In this document: one piece after another, positions 12,701-27,700 of the stretch
Position numbering within the stretch: position 1 is the stretch's first letter
How the letters are laid out: every line of letters starts with the position of its first letter
Assembly (NCBI GenBank): GCA_000226015.1
Contig: JH153544.1
Location: 124,531-188,530 of the forward strand
DNA from: Mnemiopsis leidyi
Taxonomy: Eukaryota; Ctenophora; Tentaculata; Lobata; Bolinopsidae
Direction of reading: 5' to 3'
DNA length: 64,000 bases
Translations under genes and position numbers: made by a program
The notes under the pieces: model-generated
Seen by the model: only the letters and a program-made list of their open reading frames with translations
What the model was told of the DNA's origin: nothing
Database searches by the model: none

Positions 12701-15700
12701 TTAGGTTTCTCAGTTGAGACAGGCTCAGCCGAGAGACTGGGATCTTTATTTCATAGATACTTCCCTGGTTCCTTTACCTCTGGCTAGGTCTGTTACATCC
12801 TAGCTAACAAATTTTACAATTTATTAGGGTCAGAAGGACACTGATTACGAAACTCTTCTTAGTTTCTCGAAATACGGAATTTCGGTACAAACAATACAAC
12901 TGCAATGAAATCTAGAAAACGTCATTGTAGAGAACAATTCTAATAAGATCATATTTGTGAGTTGTCGAGGTGCTATAACTATCATTATCACTGTCGAAAT
13001 GCTGGAGGTCATTAGATAACAATTCTTTATTACTAAGTGTCTTGATGTCCTGCAGTCACCAAATCAAGGCTCTTAAGAGACACCTAGAATCCTGTAACCA
13101 AAACTAGCTCAGTCAATCAGACCTCGATGTACATACAAAACATAATCTAATAACTTCACCTCACTAAACCTTATTTTCTACAATATCTCCTCACAACACC
13201 CCTATAATGACAACAATAAATGTTTGATCCAGGGTACTAGAATGTGACGTTACCCTCCTGTCTCGTTATCACATTACACAGGGTTATACACACGGCTCAT
13301 TGTTTGGTGCGGTAACTGCTAACCCTCTCCCACACCTTTATAGTGGGCCTGTGTGTTGTGTAGGTGTGCGGGATTGTAATTAATTAGAATCTGGTTAAGA
13401 CTTATGTTTTGTGAGATGTGTTAATAAAGGTGCTAGTGGAGATTGTTTATTGTTAGGACATTATTAGTGCTGCAAGGAACGTTATGTTACTGAGAGTGGT
13501 AGGTAGCCGTGATAAGTGATAACCTAGTAAGGGTCAATTACTATGAGGGAATCAACCCACATTTAGAAAAATCAAAATCTGATCAAATAACTTGCTCGTT
13601 TTTCAGGCAATTTAGTCACAATAGCGGTCCTCCGAAATGCCTTCTGCAGCGATGTGGAAATCCAGATAATCGAGGCTAAAGACGTGACAATTTGCCCATG
13701 TGTGCTCCTAAAAATTCCGTAATCGTTTTCCACGATGACGCGATCTCGTAAACACTGAATAGTACTGCCATGCTCCATTACTTGTTCTAGTTTGTACACA
13801 GTAAACTAATTATACACCGGTCACAGCGAGAAATATACGATACGTACAAACATTTATTAAAATAGAGCGAACAGTATATATAACAGACAAATTGAAGTTA
13901 TATAACACATAATTTGAAGTTATAAAACACATAAATTGAATTTATTTAATACAAATGTGTTGACTGGGATCTTCCACCTTTTTTTCAAGCGGTAGTCAAT
14001 TCATGTAATCATCTTCCGTATGTCCACCGTTTCCTGAAGAAAAACATAATATAACCCAGAATTGTCTTTGCAAGAACTCCTAAACCAGAATTGTATTTGT
14101 AAAACTCCTAAAAACCTGAAACTTTCTCCCTCCAACTACTCTCAACAAGTAACCTAACGGATAGTTGTATAAAATGTGTGATATACCCCAGCCCCCACCC
14201 CCCCCCCTATTGTCTAATACCCAAGATACGTCTGGCTAATGTAAACGTATACAAAAACAGCCTACTATTATCTAGGTCGTGTCAAGATCACTGAGATATG
14301 GTGATTATATAGTATGGTCGAATGTGTAGAGTTTAATCTCGAATTTTGGTGAGGCTAAGACTGTCTAGGTAGTAGGTAGCTTCACAGACATTTAGGCGCC
14401 ACTGCTGGATATCTTACTGTACAAGAACATGGTCACGCTCTTGAAACTGTGAAACGAACAAATTTAAATACTGTTCGTGGAATTGATAGTGTTCAGCTGT
14501 ACAGTCTTTCTCTCCTACAAACTCCTCTTTACGACACTTCACTTTACCGATCGGAGAGAGTATTAATGAAAGTCAGAAGTACATTTCACTCCGTTTTTCC
14601 TGCAGAGCTGCTCATGACTAACTCCACTACAAATTGTAACCAATTACCCGTGTACGCTATATTTAGAGGAGGAAAAGCTGCACCTTGACCAATTAAAATC
14701 GCTCTGGACACTGCGAAATACTCACACGCCTCCTGCCCAATGAGAGTTTTATAAATTTACTTCAAAAATGCTTCCATTTTTTCCATGTTTTTCATCCAAT
14801 ACCACGATACACATGAGATTAGGAATGATTGGTTTTGACGGTTGCTCTAAGAGATGCGGTTGCGTTAGATTTAATTTAGTCCTCAGCATCGGGCGTTCAA
14901 ATGGAATGCAGAGTAAGATTGGAAATGGACAGGGAAGTTTGCATTCCGATAAAGTTGACTGTCACGGAACCAATAAATCGAAATATTTGAAATAAGTGAA
15001 AAGTTTGAAACATCATCCAAATCCACTGTTATCTGATGTTTAGATCCTCCTTTATACTTCCTTTATTCCTATGTTCTATGTCTACTGATGTTAAATACAA
15101 ATAAATAATAAGAATCTCCCCTCAGGTAAAGGCGTGGCTAACAAACTGGCAGGCAGCAATAGAACAACAACAGAGCAGACTAGCAAGTCAGGAGTTGTTA
15201 GTGCAGTTACAGAGACAAGGGGAGGTGGGTTAGTTTGTGTTCTTCTCAGTTACTATGGCAACTGTTGGGAGTTCTTCTTGGTTACTACGGTTACAACTTT
15301 CAGTTCGTCGTAGTTACCATGGTAACTGTTATAATAACTTCTTCGTAACTATGGTAACAGTTATTGTATCTTCTTTGTTACTATGGTAACTGTTAACATA
15401 TCTTCTCTGTTACTTAGGTTGTTGCTATCAGTTTGTCGTAGTTACTATTGTAACTGTTATCATATCTTCGGTGTTACCACACTCAATTCCTAAAAACTTA
15501 ACCACGATTCTCCTTTATCCTCCAGGTTCTAACAGAGCTGTATAACGGACTACAACAAGACAGTAAACACCTGATAAAACTGCTGGCCTCCAACAAGCAG
15601 TACTCAACAGCTGAACGTCACGTGACAGCTCATCTCTCTCACGTCACGTCACACTACAACGCGACATGTGGGATGTGGCAGGTCTATCGCGCTGCTCACA

Positions 15701-18700
15701 CCACCTCTACTAAGTAAGTCTTGTTGGGTATCACGTGACGTCATAGACTTTCATGTGGCGTCATAAGCTTTTACGTGGCAAATTTTGTGACCACTAAAAG
15801 AATTTTTCTTCTCTAAACGAAGTTGATATTGATTGTCACCTGCCATTTTGGTGAAACTCAGAATATACCTTTTTTCTCCCCGGAGAAATAAAAGAGAAGT
15901 AACACAATGCCATTAACAACATACCAATTGTGTTATAGTATGTGATATCTGTCAGTAGAGAATACTCCCCTGGGAACTAAGTAACTGTATGTGCTATCTC
16001 CACAAGTCACCATGGTAACATCTTCTGTTTTGTAGGGTCTGATCGCTTGTCGTGGGGTGGCTTTGCAATATTTTCACTTTGATTTGGAATCTGTTGTGCA
16101 CAGCAAAATCTAATTTTATCTGTCAATTTATAAGATATCTCTCAAATTTGTGAAATGTCACTGTTTCGTTACATTTGGCCAACTTCGCGAGCGGAGTGGA
16201 GAAACGACAAAATTCCACACGTTGCACAATCAATTACCGGGCAATTAGAGGTCTAATTAGGCGTCATTAATCCGTCAATTAAACCGGCTGGAACCGACCA
16301 TCCTTTTGGTATGATCAACTTCTAAACTACCCGTAACCATGGAAACACCTAGACTTCAGTGTCAGCGGCTATCAATAGATGTTTCTCAGTCGTATCTCGT
16401 AATGACGGCTCAACTCTCTGACACTGCACTAAAAATAACACTTGTCCGGATAACAGATGTACAAAAATACATTGCACGTCAGTGTGACCAAGTCAGATTT
16501 AGATAACCTAAAAGTGGTAGGTGGGCTGCTCTGTGTCGCTCCCTCTCATGTGCTCTTCGGCCCGCTTTGAGTGTATGCTGGAGTGTTGCCATAGCAACAC
16601 GGACACAAGTAATCAGAATTCGACGTGATTATGTCAGAGAATTAATTAACTTTGGACGTGGTGTAATAATCCGGAATTGGTTGGCGTGTTGAACGTGTGC
16701 TAATTTGGAGAAGGAACAGCACTACTGGCTAGTGGCTTACGGTGGATTGTTGGCATGTGGTGAGGTATCTGTCAAAAAACATTCCAAGGAGCTGAATCTT
16801 GGGGTTTTTTCTATCGCTGGTAACATTTAACGAGGGTGCTGATGTCTAAATCAAAATGCCTGGATCGCACATTATAAGTTTATAAACCAGTCTCAAGTGC
16901 TATATTAAGTTGTTATAGAAACTATCGCGTGACAACCTAAAGTCACCTGATCACTGTCTACAGTCGAAGACTGGATCACAGTTATGTTTGATCACTAGAC
17001 CTCTTGGAAACACGTTTAGTTTCGAAACACTGGATTGTATTGTTTTTCACATTGGAATGTATAAACTTCAAGAGATAAAGCTACATTTTAACTTTTCAGC
17101 ACTTGAGTGAATGTGAACTGCGAAGTTTTAGTTTGTCACGAAAATGGAGCTATGTTCAGTTGATTGAAATTCTCACTTGGAAGGCCAAAAGTAGTAAAAC
17201 GTAAAAAATAATAACCAGTTCTAGAAACATATCATATTAATACTTCAATAACAACCCGCAGGATCAGAAAGCTAGAGCAACAAGGATACTTCAAGCTAAT
17301 ACTTCAATAACACTAATAAACTTGCAGGATCAGAAAGCTAGAGCAACAAGGATACAAACTGCGATCCTATCTGGAAACTTTAGAATCAGAGTTCATGACA
17401 CCCTTCTACGACATCACCACCAGTCTCGAAGTTATCAAGGTAACTATGATTCTCCTACTTCCTAGAGCAATAAGATTAGTCACAAATCGTGTTTGTTCAA
17501 GGCTTCAAGTACCCGTTTTGTTATATTTCTTTTGTTGTATACTCCGTAACAACAGCATTTTCAGTATTGCAATTTTTAACATGACGATTTTAATCATTCC
17601 AAGAGCATGCAGCTCTCTCGATTGTAAATGTTGCAAATTACAGGAAAGAGAGGTCACGCCTCACTTCTCTTCGTTCCACCGCCCGATTTCAATCATTGGT
17701 TTAATTAATGTTATTCCGAGATAATTTGTCGTATAATTTGCTCATAATGACTCCTGATTTGACTAAAATTCTGGGGCTGCGTGGTTTATCAGAATTAGTC
17801 AATAATACCGGTAACATCGATAGAATGCTGAATTCATCAAGTTTGACTATTTGTGTATTTTACAGTTTTACATGGTAAGATGATAAGATCGGGTTATTTA
17901 GAAAAACACGTGATTTAGTGAGAATGACTAACATTGTATGGTTGAGGAGAGTAAGATTACATTACTTATTAGATAACGAAAGTCCTGCAGTTGTGTCATA
18001 GATCTGATACACCCCAGAAAGGCTGATCCCTGCTTACACAGAAGACTGTTTTCTAGTAGTAACCCTCCTTCCAGTTTCACGTCCACTTGTACGAATATCT
18101 TCATTTCTGCACCAAGAAAGTATTCCTGGTGATTGAAAGTTTGAGTGGAATAACGGTTGAAAAAAAACCGATCCGCAAATACCCCAAGTCCCCAACAATA
18201 TTGAAAAACAGGATACTCAAGAAACTCAGAAACATCTCATAGTAGCATTATAGTCAAAGTTCATTATAGTAGCATTTTAGTAGCATTTCAGTCTAACTTC
18301 ACCACTTTAACTTATACCTGCAATCTTAGACTTACAGAACTTTCTAAAACTGGGAACAGAGAGGGTATATACAAAGAAATTACCCACGATGATGCAGCAG
18401 ACAAAAGTCCAAGCTATTCGGAGAAAATAGCGCTGAAAAATCTCAGAATCGTTGGTGTCGATGAAACTCTCTATGACATGGTAGATTATGAAGAGTGCAT
18501 TAGCTAAACTGTAGACAGACGCAGTTAGAAGTACTGTAACAACACCTTGAAGTCTCATATCACCTCTGCGAGCGTTGTTAGCTCTCACCAACAGTAGAAG
18601 AGATGTGGTGACCATTACCATATTTGGTAAAACACCTCCTAGAGCAGCAAAAAACGGTTTCAAATGCCTCCAAGTTGGAGAATCCGTACATACAGCTATA

Positions 18701-21700
18701 TGTCCTGTAGTCGAACGAGACATCGTCTTTGTCAACAAGAAGAAACCCCAGGGGGTATACAGCGCAAACAGCCAGACTCCCCCACACGCCTTGCCGCCGT
18801 GTTGATCCAACCAGATACCACTTTTGAGAGGGAACTTAAGGAGGAGGTACTTGGTGGTTGTCATGGTAGCAACCAGGAGACAACTTACTGTGATGATATA
18901 GTAACTTAGATAGAGGGTGAAGTAACACAGAACTGTTCCCATGACCCAGCCGTTACAAACCAGTGATACGATACAGGGGAGCAAGTAGGAGAGGGTTAGA
19001 AGTAAGTCACAAACAGCAATGTTCTTGATACTTCTTATCACCATTTCGGGAAGTTCTAATACTTGGTACTTGACAGAAGCAAGGAGTATGGTAGAGTCTC
19101 CGAGTAAAGATAAGAGGAAGATCAAGATGTACCAGGTCAACAAAGTGTATCTTTCTAGCTTACTTTTTATACCAAACTTGTTGTAATCAGTGTAATCGTA
19201 TTGGCGGTAGTCAGGCTGGTTGTCATGAAGAGGCGACATGTCCGCTGATATGAGAAACTTAAGCAACTTGAACTCTGAGCTGAGAGAGGATTGTTAAGTT
19301 GAGAAATAAAGAAAATGTCAATTGTAAATTATGGTTACAGGCAATATTAGGTCGGCAAGAAAGAACAACCATCTGCAAAAACAAAGCAGTAAGAGCTATA
19401 TTTACCGAGCAGTAGTATGAAAAGGAACTGAAATTCTCAGACTTGTTTGGTAAAATGGCTGGTGGTGCAGTCCCGGAGAGTGGTGTTGTCTGGGGGTGTC
19501 GGTTCCTACTCAACCTTTTGTTTGGAGGTGGTGTCCTGATGTCGGGAATCTCTGTTGGTATATCAAGCTTTATGAGATGTTAACAACAAATTCGCTTTGC
19601 TGTGAATCACTATTACACAGCTTCACGATTAAGTAAAGTTTGTCGTCCCAACAACACTTGAAATTGGTCGACCTCATTCTGCCATTGGTACGACCAGAAG
19701 GTTAGACTGGGATAAACTTGTCAAACCAAGAACGTACTTTCAAGTGTAACATTGAAAAATCTATACAATACAATGTTTATACAATATGTATACAATGCAT
19801 GCAAATCTCTTCCTTTTCAGGGACGTTTAAAGAAGCTGGAAGAGTTAGACAGACGACTAGATCCCCTTCTTTCTGATATTGATGGACTGAAGTGCAGTGC
19901 CAGTAAATTGCTTGCGGAGGGAAACGAGAACGCTATCAACATTGTGGCTGAAGTGAACAACCATTGGGCTGTTTTCAAACTCAAGGTAAAGTTTCTTGTA
20001 CCGTTGTTGGTTTGAAGTGATATACTACGACTCTTCTTCCTGGATCAAACCTTGCTTTCTAGATTGATTGATGTTAACTTTATGCATGGGCAATTTCTGG
20101 AAAAATGTTTAAATATTGACAATTTAAAGTTTTCTTTAGACTAAATGCTATTAAAACATCACACTATTAAAAAGTAAACTCTCTGTCCGAAGTTACCTTT
20201 TCTCAAATACATGGTTTACAATTGACGTATTAAACGAGATTTAAGTCTACATTTTATCATACTGGAAAACATCCAACTTTGAACGGTTGCATTGAGGTTT
20301 TGTGGTTTGTGTATTCTTCGAGAGCCCACATTTTTGTTGGCTCATTTCTGATAGTTCTTGCGTAGTGGACTGACAGTGAGGTTACCAGAAACAGTTCAAT
20401 AATCCTCACTGCAGGACAATAATATATCTGGGCAATAAACGGTCCGTGACAATTTGACTGATTTAACCCTGGTATATATGTGGACAGAATTTGACTTGTG
20501 AGCTGGAGGCTTCAACCCCGAACTATAGATGTGAAATCAGATGACAGGACTATAAACATAATACATTTTATGTAGTATACATGATACATATATTAGATTG
20601 TATAATCTATTATACATGGGACACACTAATATACATTATACACTAATATACATTATACACTAAACATAATACATTGTATAAACTATACATAGTACAAACC
20701 TATACATTATACATTGTACACAAGTTATACACACTACAATTCTACACGTCCGTATGTACAATATTACAATATACAATATGAATATATACCATGTATATAT
20801 ACATGGTCCCTAGCGTTACTCTATCAAGCTCTACAGCTACACAAAGTTTACAGCATACACCTGACAAGCAATCCCATAAACATGTCAGATCACAATGTAT
20901 ATCACGTGTACACCACGTGTACTATCCAATACATAATATCAGCATCACCGTTTTTGTGCGTGCTATACGATGACACAACGCTATGGTGTCATCCTGCTTT
21001 ACAGATAATATAACATTATAGTGCATTGGTAAAGTGCTAACTGGATTAGTAACGTGTTTAACGCACAAGTAAAGTCTCATCCTCTATATAGAGATGGGAA
21101 GAGCATATGGGGGGACTAATTCGCATAATTGTGACAATTTTCTAGAGTTCTTTCGTATCAAGTTTCTACCCAGAGCATTTGACACTGGTACAGCTCAGTA
21201 ATTATAGCTCGGAACATAGTTGTAATGATGTGTGGTTCTGTAATGATGTGTGGTTGTGATATATATTTATAGGACCTTAATAAGGACATCTGGCTGCGTA
21301 TCTTGTAGTTTTTTACATTTTGTCCAGCTAACATTACACAGTTTCACAATGCTCAGGTTGCTGGGGAGGGTAACAATGAGAAAAAGGAAAGTTGCAGAAA
21401 TTTATAATTACTTTGTTCTTTGAACTGTAGTTCTGCAGTAAGAAATCTACTCTAGATTCTACATAGTATATAGGGAATATAGGTGTGGTGGTTTTGACAT
21501 ACGAGTAGAGATAAAGGTCGAGAACAATTTATCTGGCTTCCTTTACAGACGTACATATCGTTATTGTAGGATTTGTGTCCTGTAAAAAACAGTAAACTAC
21601 AACAATCCTGCTTTACTAGCTACAGTTCTTTAGTTGGTTTGGGTTATAGTAAACAGTACAAAAACTGCACTATAACATATCTCGTGCACTACATACAATG

Positions 21701-24700
21701 TACACAGTCTCTATAATGAGCGATAACTAATAACCTGTATTGTATATAATATAGTTAGCACATTGACAATTATATGGAAGCACGTTGTCACTACGAAGCA
21801 CGTTGTCACTGCGGAGCACGTTGTCACTACGGAGCACGTTGTCACTACGGAGCACGTTGTCACTACGAAGCACGTTGTCACTGCGGAGCACGTTGTCACT
21901 ACGGAGCACGTTGTCACTGCGGAGCACGTTGTCACTACGGAGCACGTTGTCACTACGGAGCACGTTGTCACTACGGAGCACGTTGTCACTACGGAGCACG
22001 TTGTCACTGCGGTGCCAAGTGTCATGTGACCACCGTCTACNNNNNNNNNNGCACGTTGTCACTACGGAGCACGTTGTCACTACGGAGCACGTTGTCACTA
22101 CGGAGCACGTTGTCACTACGGAGCACGTTGTCACTGCGGTGCCAAGTGTCATGTGACCACCGTCTACTTCAGATATTCTGACACATAATGACAAGTTAGG
22201 AGACAAAACCTTTATCATACAGACCAAGTATTGCGCAAGCTTTGTAAGTAGTTAGAATACCGGTTCTCTCTTGCAGTTAGAATTGGAAGATGGAACATAT
22301 ACAAAATGATCAGATTGATTACTGATCATTGTTTATGATACGCTAAATTAAGTTCCCATAGATCTCTTGATTGTGGTCAGCAACTAGCGACTCCAAGGAA
22401 CCACACACTCCCAATTCATTCCAATGCACTGTGCAATGTGCAATGTTTTTCTCTTCGATCTTCTTTATTCATGTATTTCAACTTAAAAGAATGTTACAAT
22501 CTGCTTCAACTATTATCAAGGCTGGCGGTTATTAACGAAGTGACATGGTCAAGGCTTCACTTGATCACCTTGTATTGTTTGGTCTACATTGTTTGCATGT
22601 GATGTGCAAGCCGCCCACTTCAGTTTCAGTCCTTGTCATTAAAGTATTGAAAAGGTTGCGCTGCAAATATTTTGAGGGTTCTAGAAAATTCGGAGCCATG
22701 TATTTTAGAGTATTGCACACATTAAAGAATTTCTAAGGAGGAAGGATCATTATTTTATCCATTTTGTACTATCGGCAGAGCAGATAGTGCCAGAAATCTG
22801 CAAGGAACTGTGTTAGCCGTGTACGAGATATATCAATAGTATCGATAGTGGACCACCTGATTGGTTACAGATAGTATTGGCAGAACTCATTTTCGCCAAT
22901 GTTACTAACCACTAGAACTAAACGGATATTAGACAGAGGGATTCCTTTCACGTTGACTAGATTGAGAAATATTTTACATTTATTTGACCTGAAATATGGT
23001 AGGTACTAAGTAGGTTGTGGATATTTGCTGTAGAATTTACATAAAGAACGGGACGTGACGTAAAGAGACAGATTGGAGTCAAAGTCACTGAGCTGAGTTG
23101 CTTAGTACGAGAGGAATTCTGTATAGTTACTATAGTGGTGTTGCTATGGTGATGAAAAGATTCTTTCAGCACTCAGCAGTTCATGGTTTTGTGGTGAAAG
23201 AATGGTTTATTATATCAGACGTGTCCTAGTTCTCTTGTACACACTTAGCCCATCACCTTCTAAGCCAAAATACTTGACATTCAAGAAAGTCAATAGTATG
23301 TAATCAAAATGTTAGAATATCTCCAACAATAACTGTAAAAAAGTAAAGAAAATAGACGTACACTTAACTGGCTCCCATCCACTTTACTGCGAAGCCAACT
23401 TAACTCGCCCGACGCCCCCACTCACTTTACTGCCCCTTCCTTCACTAATTCCACTCATCAGCTCCACTATTCCACTACTCCACTAACTCCACTCCTTCAC
23501 TAACTACACTTTTCAACTAACTCCACTAACTTCACTACTCCACCAACTCCACTACTTTCAGAAGCAGCAATGTGAGCAGTATCTCCTTTTTACCACACAC
23601 CTCTACACACAAATACGAGATGTGGACACCAATATCAGATCTCTCAGACAACTCATCAAGGTCCACAAGGTGAGACAAGTTTACACTTACTAGTAGTAGT
23701 ATCGTAGTAGAGGTCTCCTTTAGAGGAGGAGGATTGTGCGGCTTTTTAATGTAGAAAAAACGTCGTTTAAAGTGATTTGTTGCGCTATCTCTCTAAAGGG
23801 ACCCCATTAAACTGTACATGGATAGATGAATCATTGGTCGGGTTGGTTTCAATCCAACTCTCGATCCTTGTACTTTCTAGTTTAAAACTGCTGGCAGATA
23901 TAAGACTTGCAGAGTAGCGTCGTGCTGGAGTGTGCAATACCACTTTAGCTTATCTGGAAGTTGGTGTGAACAGAAGAAGAGTCCATATGTCGTTGTTAGG
24001 AGAAATATATTAGTTGTCATGGTAACCAGGATCACGTGTTCGTGTGATGATAATGGAGGAGCGGTTTTAAACACATATTGATCTTCAGATCATGACCTTA
24101 CGTATTAGCATCAAATTTGTCGTGATGAATGATAAATTAGGGGATTCTTTTAGTGAAGTCTGTCCTATTGTTTTGGTCTTAGACTAAGTGTGATAAATGA
24201 TGATTTAGGTTCGTTGTCATGGCCGAATAGGGGAAAGGTACATAACTACAGATTACTGCTTATAATTCAGCGTAAATTTGTCAGCAATCTTCATTTTGTC
24301 AACAAGCCCGATATAGATATTAGTTACAAAATGCAGATCATTCTAACTAGCCATAAAACATCAAAAACCATATTATAAGCCACACAGTTAAGTATTAAAC
24401 GCTGAAATGGAACACAGCGTTGCAGCCCTCTTGGCGTTTTTTTCTCATCACGAAATAAGGAGTTTGAAGATTTGATTTTAACTTAGAGCGCCATAAAACA
24501 TTGAAATGAACACCCAACGATGAAGCTAGAACTATTAGTTACACACTTTACAGGCTAAAGCAACTAACGCGACGTACAACGAGTTCCAAGCCTTGAAGAG
24601 TGGAGTTTTACAACAGTCTAACGAGATAGTGAGACAAAGTGAGACTATGCTGGAACTGATAAGATTGATGAAGGAGACTTGTTTACCGGGGATATTGGAT

Positions 24701-27700
24701 AAACCTGCCAAACATATAATGGTATGTTGAGTGGATAAAATTTTAGAATCTTTTTAAGTTAATTAGTTCACTTGAATTTCTGGAGAAATATTTTGATTTC
24801 TACCTTTTTATTTTCATGTTTATTACTGTGTTTTATGACTATAAAAGTTACCATTGACAACCGCACAGATATCGCATGTCACCAGTATTAGAGTACTTTA
24901 GCATATAAGATAGACCCTACATTATAAGGAACACGACATAAATATGTACAGTCAAAATGTTTGGGTCTCCCAACATTCTTTTCTATAAACATTCTTTTCG
25001 TAAACCTATTTATTCATATTTCAAGAGTGCAGACAAGAATATTTCTGATTGCCTGTACTTGCTGTTTTATCTATGCTTTTAGTACAGCTTTCATTTAACG
25101 CTAGCTGTATACTAATTTCTACAATGTACATACGTCATTTTTGCTATCTGATACGGCGTTTCGTCTCTATTGCGAATGTGCACTGTATTGGCCAAGTTCT
25201 GTCGTCTACAATTTCCTAATGTACTCCTCCCTAAAGAAATATTTTTGCAGTTAAACTTAATTCATGTAATTGATGACTTATCACTTATGTTGTCATCTCG
25301 CAGATGTCATTTTATCACTAGTTGGGTGTATCGGGTAAAAATGAGTCGCGGAAAAATCTGTGCACTGGTAATGTGTGCTTAATTAGTGCAAAGTCTATCG
25401 TAATAGCTGTAGTTTTCTGGCTCTTATATCACGATACTTCTATTTTCCCGATAACCCTATTCTATGTGAATTGGCGGAAAAAAGGTCAAACTCGAATGGA
25501 GGGCGCCGATGTTATATTCATGATGCTACATTTGTCCAGCCACGTGGTTGCGCGCGCACGTACGTTTATATTTTGTCCGCATGGATTGGATTTTTATGAG
25601 AATTCCTACTTTGAACCAGCTCTTGGAGATTGTGATGGAGAATTTCTGTAAGGAGGTCAGAGGTGCTCACACTCTAGAGATTAAAGCGCTGTAATAGACA
25701 AAAGTCTGGGCCACGACGTACTACTGAGGACTTCTCTTTGATAGACTGGTTAAACAGGTTGATTAAACTGTATAGACGCTGTCTCCAGTTCGTGCTTACT
25801 CCGGATGATTCAACTAGCAGGTGCCAGGTAGCAGGGTTATTTTCACGAGAGGACTTATTATGATTCCTAGGTTCGAATGTATTGTCATCATTATTGATAA
25901 AATTTAACTTTCTCTAAATTGCTGCAGATTGTGCAATTCTGCACTCACTTAAAACCAGGACATACCAAGTTAGAAAGACGTCTACAATGCCATCGGCACT
26001 GTTTTTGTACCAAAGCCTGAGCTATGACGCAATTTAATATTCCGGACTCTTCCAGAATAAAGAATATTGCTCAATCTTGTCAGGCATATTTTCTAAACTT
26101 TTAGTGAGGTCGTCAACAAAGTTCTATCCTGTCGTAGTGACGTCACGCACCTAAGCTAGGTGTTGAAACAGACTGTTTTATCGTACTCAAGGTAACCGCC
26201 AAACATAACGTAGCCAGGTATTTCAACAACTTTTACAGACTGTGATCAATTTTCCCTTTCGTAATCCCGACCTTGTTACGACAGCCTGAACATTTTACTT
26301 AATGTTAAACTCGATAACCCTAATGTCGGTTCAACAACAAACACTGTCAATCGGTTTCATTACAAAACCGCACGTGATCCATCCCGTGCGGAGCAATAGT
26401 GTAGAAAGTTTGTCAGATTACGAAATTTTGTCAGATTGGTGGAGTTTTTCTCCTGTTCGTGGTTTTCCAATCTATCTTACCGCTCACCCTCCATCCAGAG
26501 TAAAGCCGTGCCACCTTTTCTGTCCCCTGTGTTAAATTCAATACCTGCAATTGCACATCATTGCATTTACTGCACGGATTTGCAGTCTGGTAGGCGTGGT
26601 TGGATTTGCAGAGTTGTGGGTGTTTTCCAATCCTGGAATTACACTGGGAGGTGCACATAATTTGAATAATTTTAAAGTGCTGGTACCTGGAGCAATTTCT
26701 GTGTTTACTGCTCAATTCTCTTGACACCGCATGAGGTGATGATGTGTGTGATATTTTAGTTATACTCATCTGATTGCTGTCCAACAAAACAAGAATAAAT
26801 ATTCACAGGCTGACCAATGATTTAATGTTTTTCTGTGTGTGACCCCCTCCGATCTTTGTTGTCGCTGTTTGCGAATGTTAAATCAGTTATTTTGAGTCCC
26901 ATCCTCTCTTTCTCCATATTTGTCATTCGTTTCGGGTTATCTTAGCTTCCCAGTAACTTTAGATAACTACATTTCTTCCTGATCGCCAAACCATTTGAAC
27001 ACCCTTCTTTGACAGGAATAATTTTCACAGTCTACATTACGCTTTATTCTCGACCACAATATAATTCTATATGTAAGTGTGAGGAAGCCATGTTGAAGAA
27101 ATTCCCACTGTAATCTTATAGTCTTGCAATATGTTCAGAAAATAGCCAGTTTTGATATAGATCAAACCATCAGACATGCCCTAGACTCATGATTTAACTC
27201 GCCTCATTTAGCTTCCTCAGACTATCTGACAAATCATAGATCCCAAAACGAAGCCATTCTGCGTGTGGAATTCGTCCTTTCTTTTCTTGTCGCAAAGTTC
27301 ACCACTTCAGATTCGTCTTAAACGGATGCTGAAATATTCCACTTTATTTTCATCCCTGGCTGCTAAATTAAGCTGTTTACTGCCCCGAGCTCTCCAAGTA
27401 TAGCTTTAAAACAGTGCGTCATTGTACAACTAGTTCCAAGTGATCGGTTTTAAATTTCAGTCGAGTTCCCCTCTCACACACGCACCATGTGACAAAACTT
27501 ACATCACGTTCAGAATGACATAAGGACATTAAATGTCGTTGGATCACACTTGAGCTGAGAGCTCCCCCACGCTCTCTCTCTCGTTTCCAACCCTGTGTTA
27601 TTTTGTCAGCAGATAATTGTTCTCTTACTGACTTACTGGGGTGAGAGGTTCATTCCTGTAGCAACCTTTGGCAACGATCATGCAAAATTTGACAAATATT

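Larger units (their letters stand above)
19986..23561. other. Intron of the spectrin gene (exon 7 to 8)
   Basis: No gene is seen. It holds the TATACAT-rich low-complexity tract, the 18-bp minisatellite and, near its 3' end (23390-23560), a pyrimidine-rich tract built on TCCACTAACT-like words leading into the exon 8 acceptor. Confidence 0.6.

Noticed and set aside
21727-22227. Long open frames on both strands across the 18-bp minisatellite
   Set aside because: The unit length is a multiple of three and has no stop in several frames, so open frames arise automatically. There is no start context or unique coding sequence.
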